A stretch of 64,000 nucleotides of DNA from Ramlibacter rhizophilus (GCF_004681965.1 NZ_SMLL01000003.1:1-64000), one strand, 5' to 3'. Positions 8,715 to 17,025 are shown, counted from the first letter of the stretch. A program made the numbers and translations. Notes: generated by a model not told the origin, from the sequence alone.

Positions 8715-9529
8715 TGCGCGAACCCCTCGCCGCGCTGGCCCCGGCCGCCGCGGCCGTCGAGGTGCTCTCGGCGCACAAGACCTACCCCGGCGGCACGGTC
8801 GCCCTGCAGCCGGTGGACCTCACCGTGCAGGAAGGCGAGTTCGTCACGCTGCTCGGGCCTTCGGGCTGCGGCAAGAGCACGCTGCTCAAGATGATGGCCG
8901 GGCTGCTGGAACCCAGCGACGGTCGCCTGCTCCTGTGGCGCAAGCCCGTGGACCGCCTGCACGAGGCCGACAAGCGCATGGCCTTCGTCTACCAGGCGCC
9001 GACGCTCATGCCCTGGGCCGACGTGGCCACCAACGTGCGCCTGCCGCTGGACCTGGCCGGCGTGCCGCGGGCCGAAGCCGAGGCGCGGGTGCTCGACGCG
9101 CTGGCGCTGGTGGGCCTGAAGAAGTTCGCGCGCGCCTTGCCGCGCGCGCTCTCGGGCGGCATGCAGATGCGCGTGTCCATCGCGCGCAGCCTGGTCGTGC
9201 AGCCGCACCTGCTGCTGATGGACGAGCCCTTCGGCGCGCTGGACGAGATCACCCGCCACAAGCTCGACGCCGACCTGCTGGCCTTGTGGCGCGAGAAGAA
9301 GCTCACCGTCATCTTCGTGACCCACTCCATCCACGAGGCGGTGTTCCTCAGCACCCGCGTGATCATGATGGCCGCCCGGCCGGGCCGCATCGTGGAGGAG
9401 GTGGTGATCGACGAGCCCTACCCGCGCACGCCGGACTTCATGGTCACGCCGCGCTTTTCCGGGTACGCGCGCCACCTGCAGGACAGCCTGCTGCGCGCGA
9501 GCCGCGAGAACGAGGAGGACATGGAATGA
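8714..9529 (+). CDS. ABC transporter ATP-binding protein
   Basis: A 271-residue nucleotide-binding subunit of the SsuB/TauB/ThiZ type. Walker A is GPSGCGKST (about residues 53-61), the signature is ALSGGMQMRVSIARSL, Walker B is LLLMDEPFGALDE, and the switch histidine is in VTHSIHEAVFL. ATG overlaps the stop of the binding-protein gene (TGATG). Its own end overlaps the permease start as ATGA. The three subunits therefore form one translationally coupled importer. Confidence 0.93.
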   Translation: MREPLAALAPAAAAVEVLSAHKTYPGGTVALQPVDLTVQEGEFVTLLGPSGCGKSTLLKMMAGLLEPSDGRLLLWRKPVDRLHEADKRMAFVYQAPTLMPWADVATNVRLPLDLAGVPRAEAEARVLDALALVGLKKFARALPRALSGGMQMRVSIARSLVVQPHLLLMDEPFGALDEITRHKLDADLLALWREKKLTVIFVTHSIHEAVFLSTRVIMMAARPGRIVEEVVIDEPYPRTPDFMVTPRFSGYARHLQDSLLRASRENEEDME

Positions 9530-10326
9530 ACACCGCATCCGCATCCCGCCGGCGCCACGACAAGGTGCTCTACCCCCTGCTCGTGGCCCTGGTGCTGCTG
9601 GGCCTGTGGCAGGGCGCGGTCACCGGCTTCCAGCTGCCTGCCTACCTCGTGCCCTCGCCCATCCTCATGCTGCAGACGCTGGTCACCGACTGGCAGATGC
9701 TGGGCGGCGCGCTGCTCTTCACGCTCAAGATCACGCTGCTGTCCTTCGCGGTGGCCATCGTCGCGGGCGTGCTGGTCTCGTTCCTCTTCGTGCAGAGCCG
9801 CGCGATCGAGACGGCGCTCTTTCCCTATGCCGTGCTGCTGCAGGTCACGCCCATCGTGGCCGTGGCGCCGCTGATCATCATCTGGGTCAAGGACCCCACG
9901 GCTTCGCTGGTGCTGTGCGCCGCCCTGGTGGCGCTCTTTCCCATCATCAGCAACACCACGCTGGGCCTGCGCAGCATCGACCCCGACCTGCAAAGCTACT
10001 TCGCGATGAACCGCGCCAGCCGCGGGCAGATGCTGCTGCGCCTGCGCATCCCCAGCGCGCTGCCGTATTTCTTCGGCGGATTGCGCATCTCCAGCGGCCT
10101 GGCCCTCATCGGCGCCGTGGTGGCGGAGTTCGTCGCCGGCACCGGTGGCAACAACACGGGGTTGGCCTACCAGATCCTCTTCGCCGGCTACCAGCTCAAC
10201 ATCCCGCGCATGTTCGCGGCGCTGCTGCTGATCTCGCTGACCGGCGTCGCACTCTTCGTGCTCATGGCCTGGCTGTCCAAGTTGGCGCTCGGCTCCTGGC
10301 ACGCGAGCGAACTGTCGCGCGACTGA
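9526..10326 (+). CDS. ABC transporter permease, SsuC/TauC type
   Basis: A 266-residue membrane subunit with about six TM helices. It carries the EAA-type cytoplasmic loop after TM4 (MNRASRGQMLLRLRIPSALP, about residues 161-180), which docks on the ATPase. It starts inside the ATPase gene with the ATGA overlap. The family imports small sulfonates, pyrimidines or aromatics, and the neighbours suggest an N-heterocycle. A dispersed repeat separates it from the next gene of the cluster. Confidence 0.92.
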   Translation: MNTASASRRRHDKVLYPLLVALVLLGLWQGAVTGFQLPAYLVPSPILMLQTLVTDWQMLGGALLFTLKITLLSFAVAIVAGVLVSFLFVQSRAIETALFPYAVLLQVTPIVAVAPLIIIWVKDPTASLVLCAALVALFPIISNTTLGLRSIDPDLQSYFAMNRASRGQMLLRLRIPSALPYFFGGLRISSGLALIGAVVAEFVAGTGGNNTGLAYQILFAGYQLNIPRMFAALLLISLTGVALFVLMAWLSKLALGSWHASELSRD

Positions 10327-10331
10327 TGCGC

Positions 10332-10432
10332 ATTTCTCCTCCCCCATTGGGAGGAGGCAGGGAGGGGAGGCTGCGCGCCCTCGCCGCCCCCCACCCCGAC
10401 CCTCCCCCAGGGGGGGAGGGAGGCTCACTCCG
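10332..10432. repeat. Dispersed GC-rich intergenic palindrome, copy B
   Basis: The left arm has CTCCTCCCCCATTGGGAGGA. The right arm has CCCCACCCCGACCCTCCCCC followed by a G-run. It shares design and partial sequence with copies at 7556-7672 and 33070-33177. It interrupts an otherwise tight gene series between permease and oxidoreductase. It may act as a transcript-processing or attenuating structure, but this is not shown by sequence. Confidence 0.65.
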
Positions 10433-10444
10433 TCCCATCGAACC

Positions 10445-11812
10445 ATGAACGCACCCCTGAACCCCATCGAACACCTGCAGATCGAGGTGCCCGACATCGA
10501 CTGGGTGAGCGACCCCCAGCGCATCGCCCGGCTCTCGCAAGACTTCTCCTGGTTCAGCCCCGTGCTCACGCGGCAGCTCGCCGGCAAGATGGCCGAAGCC
10601 GTGGCGCGCCCGCGCAGCGTGGAGGAAATCCGTGCCCTGGTGGCCGCCTGCGCGCGGCTGCGCGTTCCGATCACGATCCGCGGCGCCGGCACCGGCAACT
10701 ATGGGCAGTGCGTGCCGCTGCAGGGCGGCGTGGTGCTGGACCTCTCCGGCTTCAACCAGTTCCTGTGGGCCCGCGGCGGCGCGGCGCGCGCGCAGGCCGG
10801 CATCCGCCTCGCGGACTTCGAGAAGCAGGCCCGCGCTTCGGCCGGGCTGGAACTGCGCTGCATGCCGTCCACCTTCCGCAGCGCCACGCTGGGCGGCCTC
10901 TTCGGTGGTGGCTTCGGCGGCGTGGGCTCCATCAACTACGGGCCGCTGGCCGCGCGCGGCAACGTGCTGGGCATCAAGGTCATGACCGTCGAGGAGTCGC
11001 CGCAGATCGTGGAGCTGCGCGGGCCCGAGGCCCTGGCCCTGCACCACCTCTGGGGCACCAATGGGCTGGTGCTGGAGATCGAACTGGCCATGGCGCCGGC
11101 CCTGGACTGGCAGGAGCACCTGGTGGTCTTCGAGGCCTTCGGCGATGCGCTGGAGTTCGGCCAGGCGGTCGCGGCGGCGCCCGGCATCGTCAAGCGCGAG
11201 GTCGGCCTGCTGGCCGACCCCATTCCCGGCTACCTCACGGCCTGGTCCGCGCACCTGCCGGCCGGCTCCCATGCCCTGGTGCTGGCCATCGCGCCGGCCG
11301 GCGAAGCCGCCATGCGCGAGCTGGCTGCCGCCTGGCGGGGAGAGGTGAGCTACGCCAAGAGCGCGGCGGAAGTCGCCCAGGGCGGCCGCACCCTGCTGGA
11401 GACCACCTGGAACCACACCACGCAGCTGGCCCTGCGGGTGCGCAAGGACATCACCTACCTGCAAAGCGCCTTCACGCCCGGCCAGCACCTGGCGCAGGTG
11501 CGCAAGCTCCACGCGCTGCTGCATCCGGAGGTGCAGATGCATGCGGAGTTCATCCGCACGCTGGACGGGCAGCTGACCTGCACCGCGCTGCAGATCGTGG
11601 AGTTCACGACCGAGGAGCGGCTGCAGGAAATCATGCGCATCCACCGCGAGCACGGCGTGCGCATCAACGACCCGCATGTCTTCATCGTGGAGGACGGCAA
11701 GGCCGGCGGCGGGCTCGACCCGGCGGTGGTGGCGGCCAAGCGTCGCTTCGATCCGCTGAATTTGCTGAACCCGGGGAAGGTGCGGGCGTGGCGGGAGGGG
11801 GTGCCGGAATGA
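10445..11812 (+). CDS. FAD-binding (PCMH/VAO-type) oxidoreductase
   Basis: A 455-residue flavoprotein of the vanillyl-alcohol-oxidase fold. The FAD-binding PCMH domain occupies about residues 50-220, with TIRGAGTGNYGQCVPLQGGV as the pyrophosphate-binding segment and STFRSATLGGLFGGGFGGVG as the second FAD contact region. The C-terminal half is the substrate cap, ending with RRFDPLNLLNPGKV, the usual tail of glycolate-oxidase-like enzymes. There is no CXXC cluster or cytochrome domain, so it should act alone as an oxidase or dehydrogenase. In this cluster it could oxidise an alcohol or amine intermediate; the substrate is unknown. Confidence 0.85.
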   Translation: MNAPLNPIEHLQIEVPDIDWVSDPQRIARLSQDFSWFSPVLTRQLAGKMAEAVARPRSVEEIRALVAACARLRVPITIRGAGTGNYGQCVPLQGGVVLDLSGFNQFLWARGGAARAQAGIRLADFEKQARASAGLELRCMPSTFRSATLGGLFGGGFGGVGSINYGPLAARGNVLGIKVMTVEESPQIVELRGPEALALHHLWGTNGLVLEIELAMAPALDWQEHLVVFEAFGDALEFGQAVAAAPGIVKREVGLLADPIPGYLTAWSAHLPAGSHALVLAIAPAGEAAMRELAAAWRGEVSYAKSAAEVAQGGRTLLETTWNHTTQLALRVRKDITYLQSAFTPGQHLAQVRKLHALLHPEVQMHAEFIRTLDGQLTCTALQIVEFTTEERLQEIMRIHREHGVRINDPHVFIVEDGKAGGGLDPAVVAAKRRFDPLNLLNPGKVRAWREGVPE

Positions 11813-11832
11813 GGGCGGCTTGTACGCGCTGG

Positions 11833-11940
11833 GCTTCGACAGGCTCAGCCCGAACGGTGGGGGGGAGCGTCGCCGGTGTGCCCACCAAGCCCGTTCGCCC
11901 GAGCCTGTCGAAGGGCCTGTCCTGAGCCTGTCGAAGGGCA
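11833..11940. repeat. Dispersed CTTCGACAGGCTCAG-type repeat with inverted arms
   Basis: Left arm GCTTCGACAGGCTCAGCCCG is followed about 55 nt later by the inverted right arm CGAGCCTGTCGAAGG, and then by a second direct partial copy GAGCCTGTCGAAGGGC. Arms of this sequence are widespread dispersed intergenic elements in many proteobacteria, to my knowledge. It fills the gap between the FAD oxidoreductase and RidA-like genes and is non-coding. Confidence 0.65.
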
Positions 11941-11950
11941 TCCCCCACCC

Positions 11951-12418
11951 ATGACCGCTTCCCAGATCGGCCACCCCATGGCCCGCTACGCCGCCGCGCG
12001 CCGCGCCGGCGACTTCCTCTTCGTGAGCGGCGTCGTCGCCGTGGACCCGGCGCGCCAGGCCGTCATCCAGCGCTACGACGAACTGCCCTCCCACGCGCGC
12101 GAGCAGCTGCGCGCGCTCGGCTACGACACGGGGCAGATGACCGTGGACCTGTACGAGGCGCCGGTCGTCGCACAAAGCTGGTTCGTGCTCGATCGCATCC
12201 GGCAGATCGCGCACGAGCACGGTGCGCGCATGGAGGACGCCATCAAGCTGGTGCAGTACTTCCGGGACCTGCGCCACTACCCGTTCTACAACCGCGTGCG
12301 GGGCCTGTTCTACCCCACGCAGCCGCCCGCCAGCACGGTGGTGGAGGTGGCACGGTTCATGCCTTCTGACATGGCATGGATCGAGGTCGAAGCGACGATT
12401 CACCTTCGCGGCGACTGA
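11951..12418 (+). CDS. RidA (YjgF/UK114)-family protein lacking the key Arg
   Basis: A 155-residue member of the Rid superfamily. I start at ATG 11951 (MTASQIGHPM), because the 25 residues upstream are encoded by the dispersed repeat. Canonical RidA deaminates reactive enamine/imine intermediates using an Arg in the segment PARS-V-EVARLP. The aligned segment here reads PPASTVVEVARFMP, so Ser replaces that Arg. The C-terminal VEVEATIHL-like strand is conserved (WIEVEATIHL). The position inside a catabolic cluster suggests it binds or processes a pathway intermediate, but imine deaminase activity is doubtful. Confidence 0.8.
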   Translation: MTASQIGHPMARYAAARRAGDFLFVSGVVAVDPARQAVIQRYDELPSHAREQLRALGYDTGQMTVDLYEAPVVAQSWFVLDRIRQIAHEHGARMEDAIKLVQYFRDLRHYPFYNRVRGLFYPTQPPASTVVEVARFMPSDMAWIEVEATIHLRGD

Positions 12419-12513
12419 TCCATCGCTCTCAGAGTAGAAGCAGGCAGTGGCGGCGCATGCCACCACGGGTCATTGCTCTGGTTCCTTGTCATTCGCACCG
12501 GAGAACCTCCTCG

Positions 12514-13476
12514 ATGAAATCCGCCTTCGCCGCCATCGCGCTCGCCTGCGCCGCCACCGCCTCGTTCGCGCAGGACAAGGTCACCTTCCTCACCTCCTGG
12601 TATGCCCAGGCCGAGCACGGCGGCTATTACCAGGCCGTGGCCAACGGCATCTACAAGAAGCATGGCCTGGACGTCACCGTCAAGATGGGCGGCCCGCAGG
12701 TCAACGCCGTGCAGCTCGTGGCCGCCGGGCAGGCCGACTTCATGATGGGCAAGGACTTCCAGGTCCTCGCCGGGCTGGAGCAGGGCGTGCCCATGGTCAC
12801 CGTGGGCGCCATCTTCCAGAAGGAGCCGCAAGGCATGGTCACGCACCCGGACGTGAACAGCCTGGCCGACCTCAAGGACAAGACCATCCTCGTGGCCACC
12901 AGCGGCCGCAGCACCTGGTGGCCCTGGCTGAAGCTCAAGTACGGCTTCAAGGACGAACAGACCCGTCCCTACACCTCCAACATGCAGCCCTTCTTCGCGG
13001 ACAAGGGCCTCGCGCAGCAGGGCTTCCCCAGCTCCGAGCCCTTCACCGCCGAGAAGGCGGGGCAGAAGGTCAAGTTCTTCCTCTTCGCCGATGACGGCTA
13101 TCCGCCCTACGGCAACACCATCGTCACGCTGCAGAAGACGGTGAAGGACAAGCCCGAGATGGTGCAGCGCTTCGTGCGCGCCACGCTGGAGGGCTGGAAG
13201 AGCTACATGGAGAACCCCGCCGCGGGCAATGCCCTGATCAAGCAGGACAACCCCAAGATGGACGACGAGATGCTCGCCTATGCGCACAGGAAGATGAAGG
13301 AGATGAAGTTCTTCGACGGCGGCGACGCGGCGCGCCTGGGCGCGGGCGTGATGACCGACGCGCGCTGGAAGACCACCTACGACTTCATGGTCTCGAGCGG
13401 CCAGCTCAAGCCGAATCCGAACTGGCAGCAGGCCTACACCCTGCAGTTCGTCAAGGACCTGAAGGTCCTGCCCTGA
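12514..13476 (+). CDS. Second NMT1/THI5-like substrate-binding protein
   Basis: A 320-residue periplasmic protein with signal peptide MKSAFAAIALACAATASFA and mature start QDKVTFLTSWYAQAEHGGYY. It is an obvious paralogue of the binding protein at 7731-8714: WYAQAEHGG, KMGGPQVN, AAGQAD and FVRATLEGWKS or their near-equivalents are shared along the whole length. No ATPase or permease accompanies it, so it probably shares the upstream importer. The residues around the expected ligand pocket (GKDFQVLAGLE versus GSSDMQMMVAR) differ, suggesting a different or modified ligand. It sits directly upstream of the Rieske genes. Confidence 0.9.
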   Translation: MKSAFAAIALACAATASFAQDKVTFLTSWYAQAEHGGYYQAVANGIYKKHGLDVTVKMGGPQVNAVQLVAAGQADFMMGKDFQVLAGLEQGVPMVTVGAIFQKEPQGMVTHPDVNSLADLKDKTILVATSGRSTWWPWLKLKYGFKDEQTRPYTSNMQPFFADKGLAQQGFPSSEPFTAEKAGQKVKFFLFADDGYPPYGNTIVTLQKTVKDKPEMVQRFVRATLEGWKSYMENPAAGNALIKQDNPKMDDEMLAYAHRKMKEMKFFDGGDAARLGAGVMTDARWKTTYDFMVSSGQLKPNPNWQQAYTLQFVKDLKVLP

Positions 13477-13505
13477 GGGCGCGAGGCGATCGGAGAACCC
13501 CCGAC

Positions 13506-14558
13506 ATGCTCGTGACCCGACAACCCGTGCTGCGGCGTTTCTGGTACGCCGTCATGCCCATGCACCGGCTCGACGCCGGTCCGCAGCCCTTCCGCCTGCT
13601 CGGCGAGGACATCGTCCTCTGGAAGACGGCGGACGGCACGCCCGCTGCCGTGCGGGACCGCTGCTGCCACCGCACCGCGAAGCTCTCCAAGGGCTTCGTG
13701 GAAGGCGGCCACATCGTCTGCGGCTACCACGGCTGGACCTACGACTGCAGCGGCGCCTGCGTGAAGATCCCGCAGGCGGCCGACCAGCCGGTGCCGCCCG
13801 GCGCGAAGGTGCCCGCCTACCACTGCCAGGAGCGCTTCGGCTACGCCTGGGTGGCGCTGGACGAGCCGCTGCGCGACCTGCCGCTGCCCGAGGAGGAGAG
13901 CCTGGGCTGGCGCCGGGTGCACCAGTTCGACGAGACCTGGCGCACCGGGGCGCTGCGCCTGATGGAGAACTCCTTCGACAGCGCGCACTTCGCCTTCGTG
14001 CACAAGGGCACCTTCGGCCAGGCCGACCAGCACAAGCCCCAGCACTTCAGCATCACCGAGACCGATTACGGCTTCGAGGCCAGGATGGTCATCACCATCA
14101 ACAACCCGCCCGAGTCGCACCGCATCACCGGCAGCACCGAGCCGACCACCGAGCGGCGCTTTTCCAACCAGTGGCACCTGCCCTTCCTGCGGCGCCTGGG
14201 CTTGGTCTATCCCAGCGGCGTGCAGCACGTGATCTACACCTGCGCCACGCCCATCGACGACGAGCGCATCCAGCTCATTCAATGGCTGTACCGCAACGAC
14301 ACAGAGGCCGACTGCCCGGCCGACCTGATCAACGACTGGGACACGCGCGTGGTGATGGAGGACAAGGAGATCCTGGAGACCGTGAACGCCGACGCGCCGG
14401 TGGACGTCGGCCGGCGCGACGAGCAGAGCATGGCCAGCGACCGGCCCGGCCTCATCATGCGCAAGCGCCTGCTGGCCCTCCTGCAGGCGCACGGCGAAGC
14501 CGAGGCGCATGGCTGGCCCCGGAATGCGCAGCCGCGCGAGGAGGTCGCCGCATGCTGA
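13506..14558 (+). CDS. Rieske non-heme iron oxygenase alpha subunit, copy 1
   Basis: A 350-residue terminal oxygenase of the group that includes vanillate/toluenesulfonate demethylases and the NdmA/NdmB N-demethylases. The Rieske [2Fe-2S] ligands are CCH (DRCCHRTAKL) and CGYHGW, about residues 55-80. The mononuclear iron ligands are in ENSFDSAHFAFVH (HX4H). The length fits the 340-360 residues of this monocomponent-alpha class. No small beta subunit follows. It overlaps the next Rieske gene by 7 nt. The electron donor (reductase/ferredoxin) is not encoded nearby. Likely reaction is hydroxylation or oxidative dealkylation; substrate unknown. Confidence 0.9.
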   Translation: MLVTRQPVLRRFWYAVMPMHRLDAGPQPFRLLGEDIVLWKTADGTPAAVRDRCCHRTAKLSKGFVEGGHIVCGYHGWTYDCSGACVKIPQAADQPVPPGAKVPAYHCQERFGYAWVALDEPLRDLPLPEEESLGWRRVHQFDETWRTGALRLMENSFDSAHFAFVHKGTFGQADQHKPQHFSITETDYGFEARMVITINNPPESHRITGSTEPTTERRFSNQWHLPFLRRLGLVYPSGVQHVIYTCATPIDDERIQLIQWLYRNDTEADCPADLINDWDTRVVMEDKEILETVNADAPVDVGRRDEQSMASDRPGLIMRKRLLALLQAHGEAEAHGWPRNAQPREEVAAC

Positions 14559-15610
14559 CCACCCGGCAGAACGTGCTGCGTCGCTTCTGGTACGCGCTCA
14601 TGCCCATGTCCCGGCTGGACGAGGGCCCCCAGGCCTTCCGCCTCATGGGCGAGGACCTGGTCCTGTGGAAGCAGGCCGACGGCACGCCCGCGGCCGTGGC
14701 CGACCGCTGCTGCCACCGCACCGCGAAGCTCTCCAAGGGCTTCGTGGAAGGCGGCAACATCGTCTGCGGCTACCACGGCTGGACCTACGACTGCACCGGC
14801 GCCTGCGTGAAGATCCCGCAGGCCGCCGACCAGCCGGTGCCACCCGGCGCGAAAGTCCCCGCCTACCGCGCGCAGGAGAAATACGGCTACGTGTGGGTGG
14901 CGCTGGAGGACCCGCTGCGGCCCATCCCGCACTTCCCCGAGGACGGCCGGCCCGGCTGGCGGCGCATCTTCCAGTTCTACGAGGAGTGGAAGACCAGCCC
15001 CGTTCGCATGATGGAGAACTCCTTCGACAACTCGCACTTCTCGTACGTGCACAAGGCCAACTTCGGCATCCTGGAGAATCCCAAGCCCGCGCCCTACGAG
15101 TTCCGCGAGACCGACTACGGCTTCGAGGCCGAGACGCTGGTGCCGATCCGCAACCCCGAGGCCAGCCACCGCGTGACCGGCACCACCGAGCCCATCACGC
15201 ATCGCCACCTCGTCAACCGCTACTACCTGCCCTTCGCCCGGCGCTTCGGCTGCACGTATCCGGCCAGCGGCATCGGCCACATCATCTACAACTGCGCCAC
15301 GCCCATCGACGACGAGCGCATGATGCTGGTGCAGTGGCTGTACCGAAGCGACACCGAGGCCGACTGCAGCACGCAGGAGCTGATCGACTGGGACGCGGCC
15401 ATCACCGTCGAGGACCGCGAGATCCTGGAGGCCACCGACCCGGATGCCTGCGTGGACATCGCGCGCCGCGCCGAGTTCCACATGGCCTCCGACAAGCCGG
15501 GCCTGGTGATCCGCAAGCAGCTCATGGCGCTGCTGCGCGAGCACGGCGAGGAGGAGGTGCATCGCGGCAACGTGGGGCAGGCGGCGCCGCCGGAAAGGGT
15601 CACGGCATGA
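14552..15610 (+). CDS. Rieske non-heme iron oxygenase alpha subunit, copy 2
   Basis: A 352-residue tandem paralogue of the preceding gene. It has the same opening (TRQNVLRRFWYALMPM), the same Rieske ligands (DRCCHRTAKLSKGF, CGYHGW) and the same iron site (ENSFDNSHFSYVH). Differences cluster in the substrate-binding half, from about residue 150. ATG 14552 lies inside the end of copy 1, giving coupled translation. The pair suggests two related substrates or two positions on one substrate, as with the NdmA/NdmB pair in methylxanthine catabolism; that parallel is inference. The stop overlaps the amidohydrolase start (ATGA). Confidence 0.9.
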   Translation: MLTTRQNVLRRFWYALMPMSRLDEGPQAFRLMGEDLVLWKQADGTPAAVADRCCHRTAKLSKGFVEGGNIVCGYHGWTYDCTGACVKIPQAADQPVPPGAKVPAYRAQEKYGYVWVALEDPLRPIPHFPEDGRPGWRRIFQFYEEWKTSPVRMMENSFDNSHFSYVHKANFGILENPKPAPYEFRETDYGFEAETLVPIRNPEASHRVTGTTEPITHRHLVNRYYLPFARRFGCTYPASGIGHIIYNCATPIDDERMMLVQWLYRSDTEADCSTQELIDWDAAITVEDREILEATDPDACVDIARRAEFHMASDKPGLVIRKQLMALLREHGEEEVHRGNVGQAAPPERVTA

Positions 15611-17025
15611 GCGAGCTTCTCATTCGCGGAGCGACGGCCGTCCTCACGGGCCTGGGCGGGGTGAAGGCCCGCGCCCGGGGCGGCGACATCCGCGTGGAGG
15701 GCGGTCGCATCGCGCAGATCGGAACGCTCTCGCCGCGACCCGGCGAACGCGTCATCGACGCGAGCGGCTGCGTGGCCTACCCGGGCTGGGTCAACACGCA
15801 CCACCACCTGTTCCAGTCGCTCCTCAAGGGCGACCCGCAGGGCCTGAACGCCACGCTCACGCCCTGGCTCGCGGCCACGCCCATGCGGCTGCGGCCGCTG
15901 ATGAACGAGGCCGAGTTCCGCCTGGCCACGCGCATCGGGCTCATCGAGCTGGCCCTGTCGGGATGCAGCACGGTGGCCGACCACAACTACCACTACTGGC
16001 CGGACATGCCCTTCGACGGCTCGGCCATCCAGTTCGAGGAGGCCGCGCGCCTGGGCCTGCGCTTCGTGCTGTGCCGCGGCGGCGGCACGCTCGCGCGCCT
16101 GCCGGGCGACCAGCTCCCCGCGGCCTCGCGGCCCGAGACGCTGGAGGGGTTCCTGCGCGAGGTGCAGCGCACCGCGCGCGAGTTCCACGACCCGCGGCCG
16201 GATGCCATGCGCCGCGTGGTGGTCGCGCCCACCACGCCGCCGCACTCCATGCGCCCGCAGGAGCTGCGCGAGGTGGCAGCCTTCGCGCGGTCCATGGGCC
16301 TGCGCCTGCATTCGCACCTGTCGGAGACCGTGCAGTACCACGACGCGGTGCACCAGCACCACGGCATGAAGCCCGTGAACTTCTGCGAGACCGTGGACTG
16401 GCTGGGGCCGGACGTGTGGTTCGCGCACCTGGTCAAGCTGGACGCGGACGAGATCGCCCTCCTGGGCGCGACGCACACCGGCATCGCGCACTGCCCGCAG
16501 AGCAACGGACGCCTGGGGAGCGGCATCGCGCCGGTGCGGCAGCTCGAAGCGGCCGGCGCGCAGGTCTCCATCGGCGTGGACGGCGCCGCCTCCAACGAGG
16601 CGGCCGACATGATCTCCGAGACCCATGCCGCCTGGCTCATGCAGCGCGCGCGCGGCGGCCAGGACGCGGTGGCCCTGCACCGCGGTGGCGCGGGCGAGGG
16701 CGATGCGGCCGCCGTCACGGTGGAAGACGTGGTGCGCTGGGGCACGGCCGGCGGGGCTGGCGTGCTGGGCCTGGACGCGGTCGGCACCCTGGCCGTCGGC
16801 CAGGCCGCCGACATCGCGCTCTACGGCATCGACCGCAACCCGCGCTACTTCGGCCTGCACGATCCGGCCATCGGTCCCGTCGCCAGTGGCGGCGCGGCGG
16901 ACCTTCGCCTGCTGCTGGTGGGCGGGCGCGAGGTGGTGCGGGACGGAGCCCTTCCGGGGCTGGACATGGCGCAGCTGGCGCACGAGAGCCGCGAGGCGGT
17001 GCGGGCGATCCTGGGGCGCCTGTAG
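15607..17025 (+). CDS. 8-oxoguanine deaminase-like amidohydrolase
   Basis: A 472-residue metal-dependent aminohydrolase of the TrzN/AtzB/8-oxoguanine-deaminase branch. Metal ligands are visible: NTHHHLFQSL (HxH, about residues 65-68), the LHSHLSE histidine, the HC-Q-N-R signature in GIAHCPQSNGRLGSG and the SIGVDGAASNEAADM aspartate. Such enzymes remove exocyclic amino groups from purines, pyrimidines or triazines. It starts within the Rieske stop codon (ATGA) and ends the cluster. The closest named relatives, 8-oxoguanine deaminase and hydroxydechloroatrazine hydrolase, give the reaction type; the exact substrate cannot be assigned. Confidence 0.88.
   Translation: MSELLIRGATAVLTGLGGVKARARGGDIRVEGGRIAQIGTLSPRPGERVIDASGCVAYPGWVNTHHHLFQSLLKGDPQGLNATLTPWLAATPMRLRPLMNEAEFRLATRIGLIELALSGCSTVADHNYHYWPDMPFDGSAIQFEEAARLGLRFVLCRGGGTLARLPGDQLPAASRPETLEGFLREVQRTAREFHDPRPDAMRRVVVAPTTPPHSMRPQELREVAAFARSMGLRLHSHLSETVQYHDAVHQHHGMKPVNFCETVDWLGPDVWFAHLVKLDADEIALLGATHTGIAHCPQSNGRLGSGIAPVRQLEAAGAQVSIGVDGAASNEAADMISETHAAWLMQRARGGQDAVALHRGGAGEGDAAAVTVEDVVRWGTAGGAGVLGLDAVGTLAVGQAADIALYGIDRNPRYFGLHDPAIGPVASGGAADLRLLLVGGREVVRDGALPGLDMAQLAHESREAVRAILGRL

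Noticed and set aside
14171-15610. Longer start for the second Rieske gene
   Set aside because: Codons before 14552 overlap the first Rieske gene in another frame and give Arg/Ala-rich sequence; the paralogue alignment starts at MLTTRQN.
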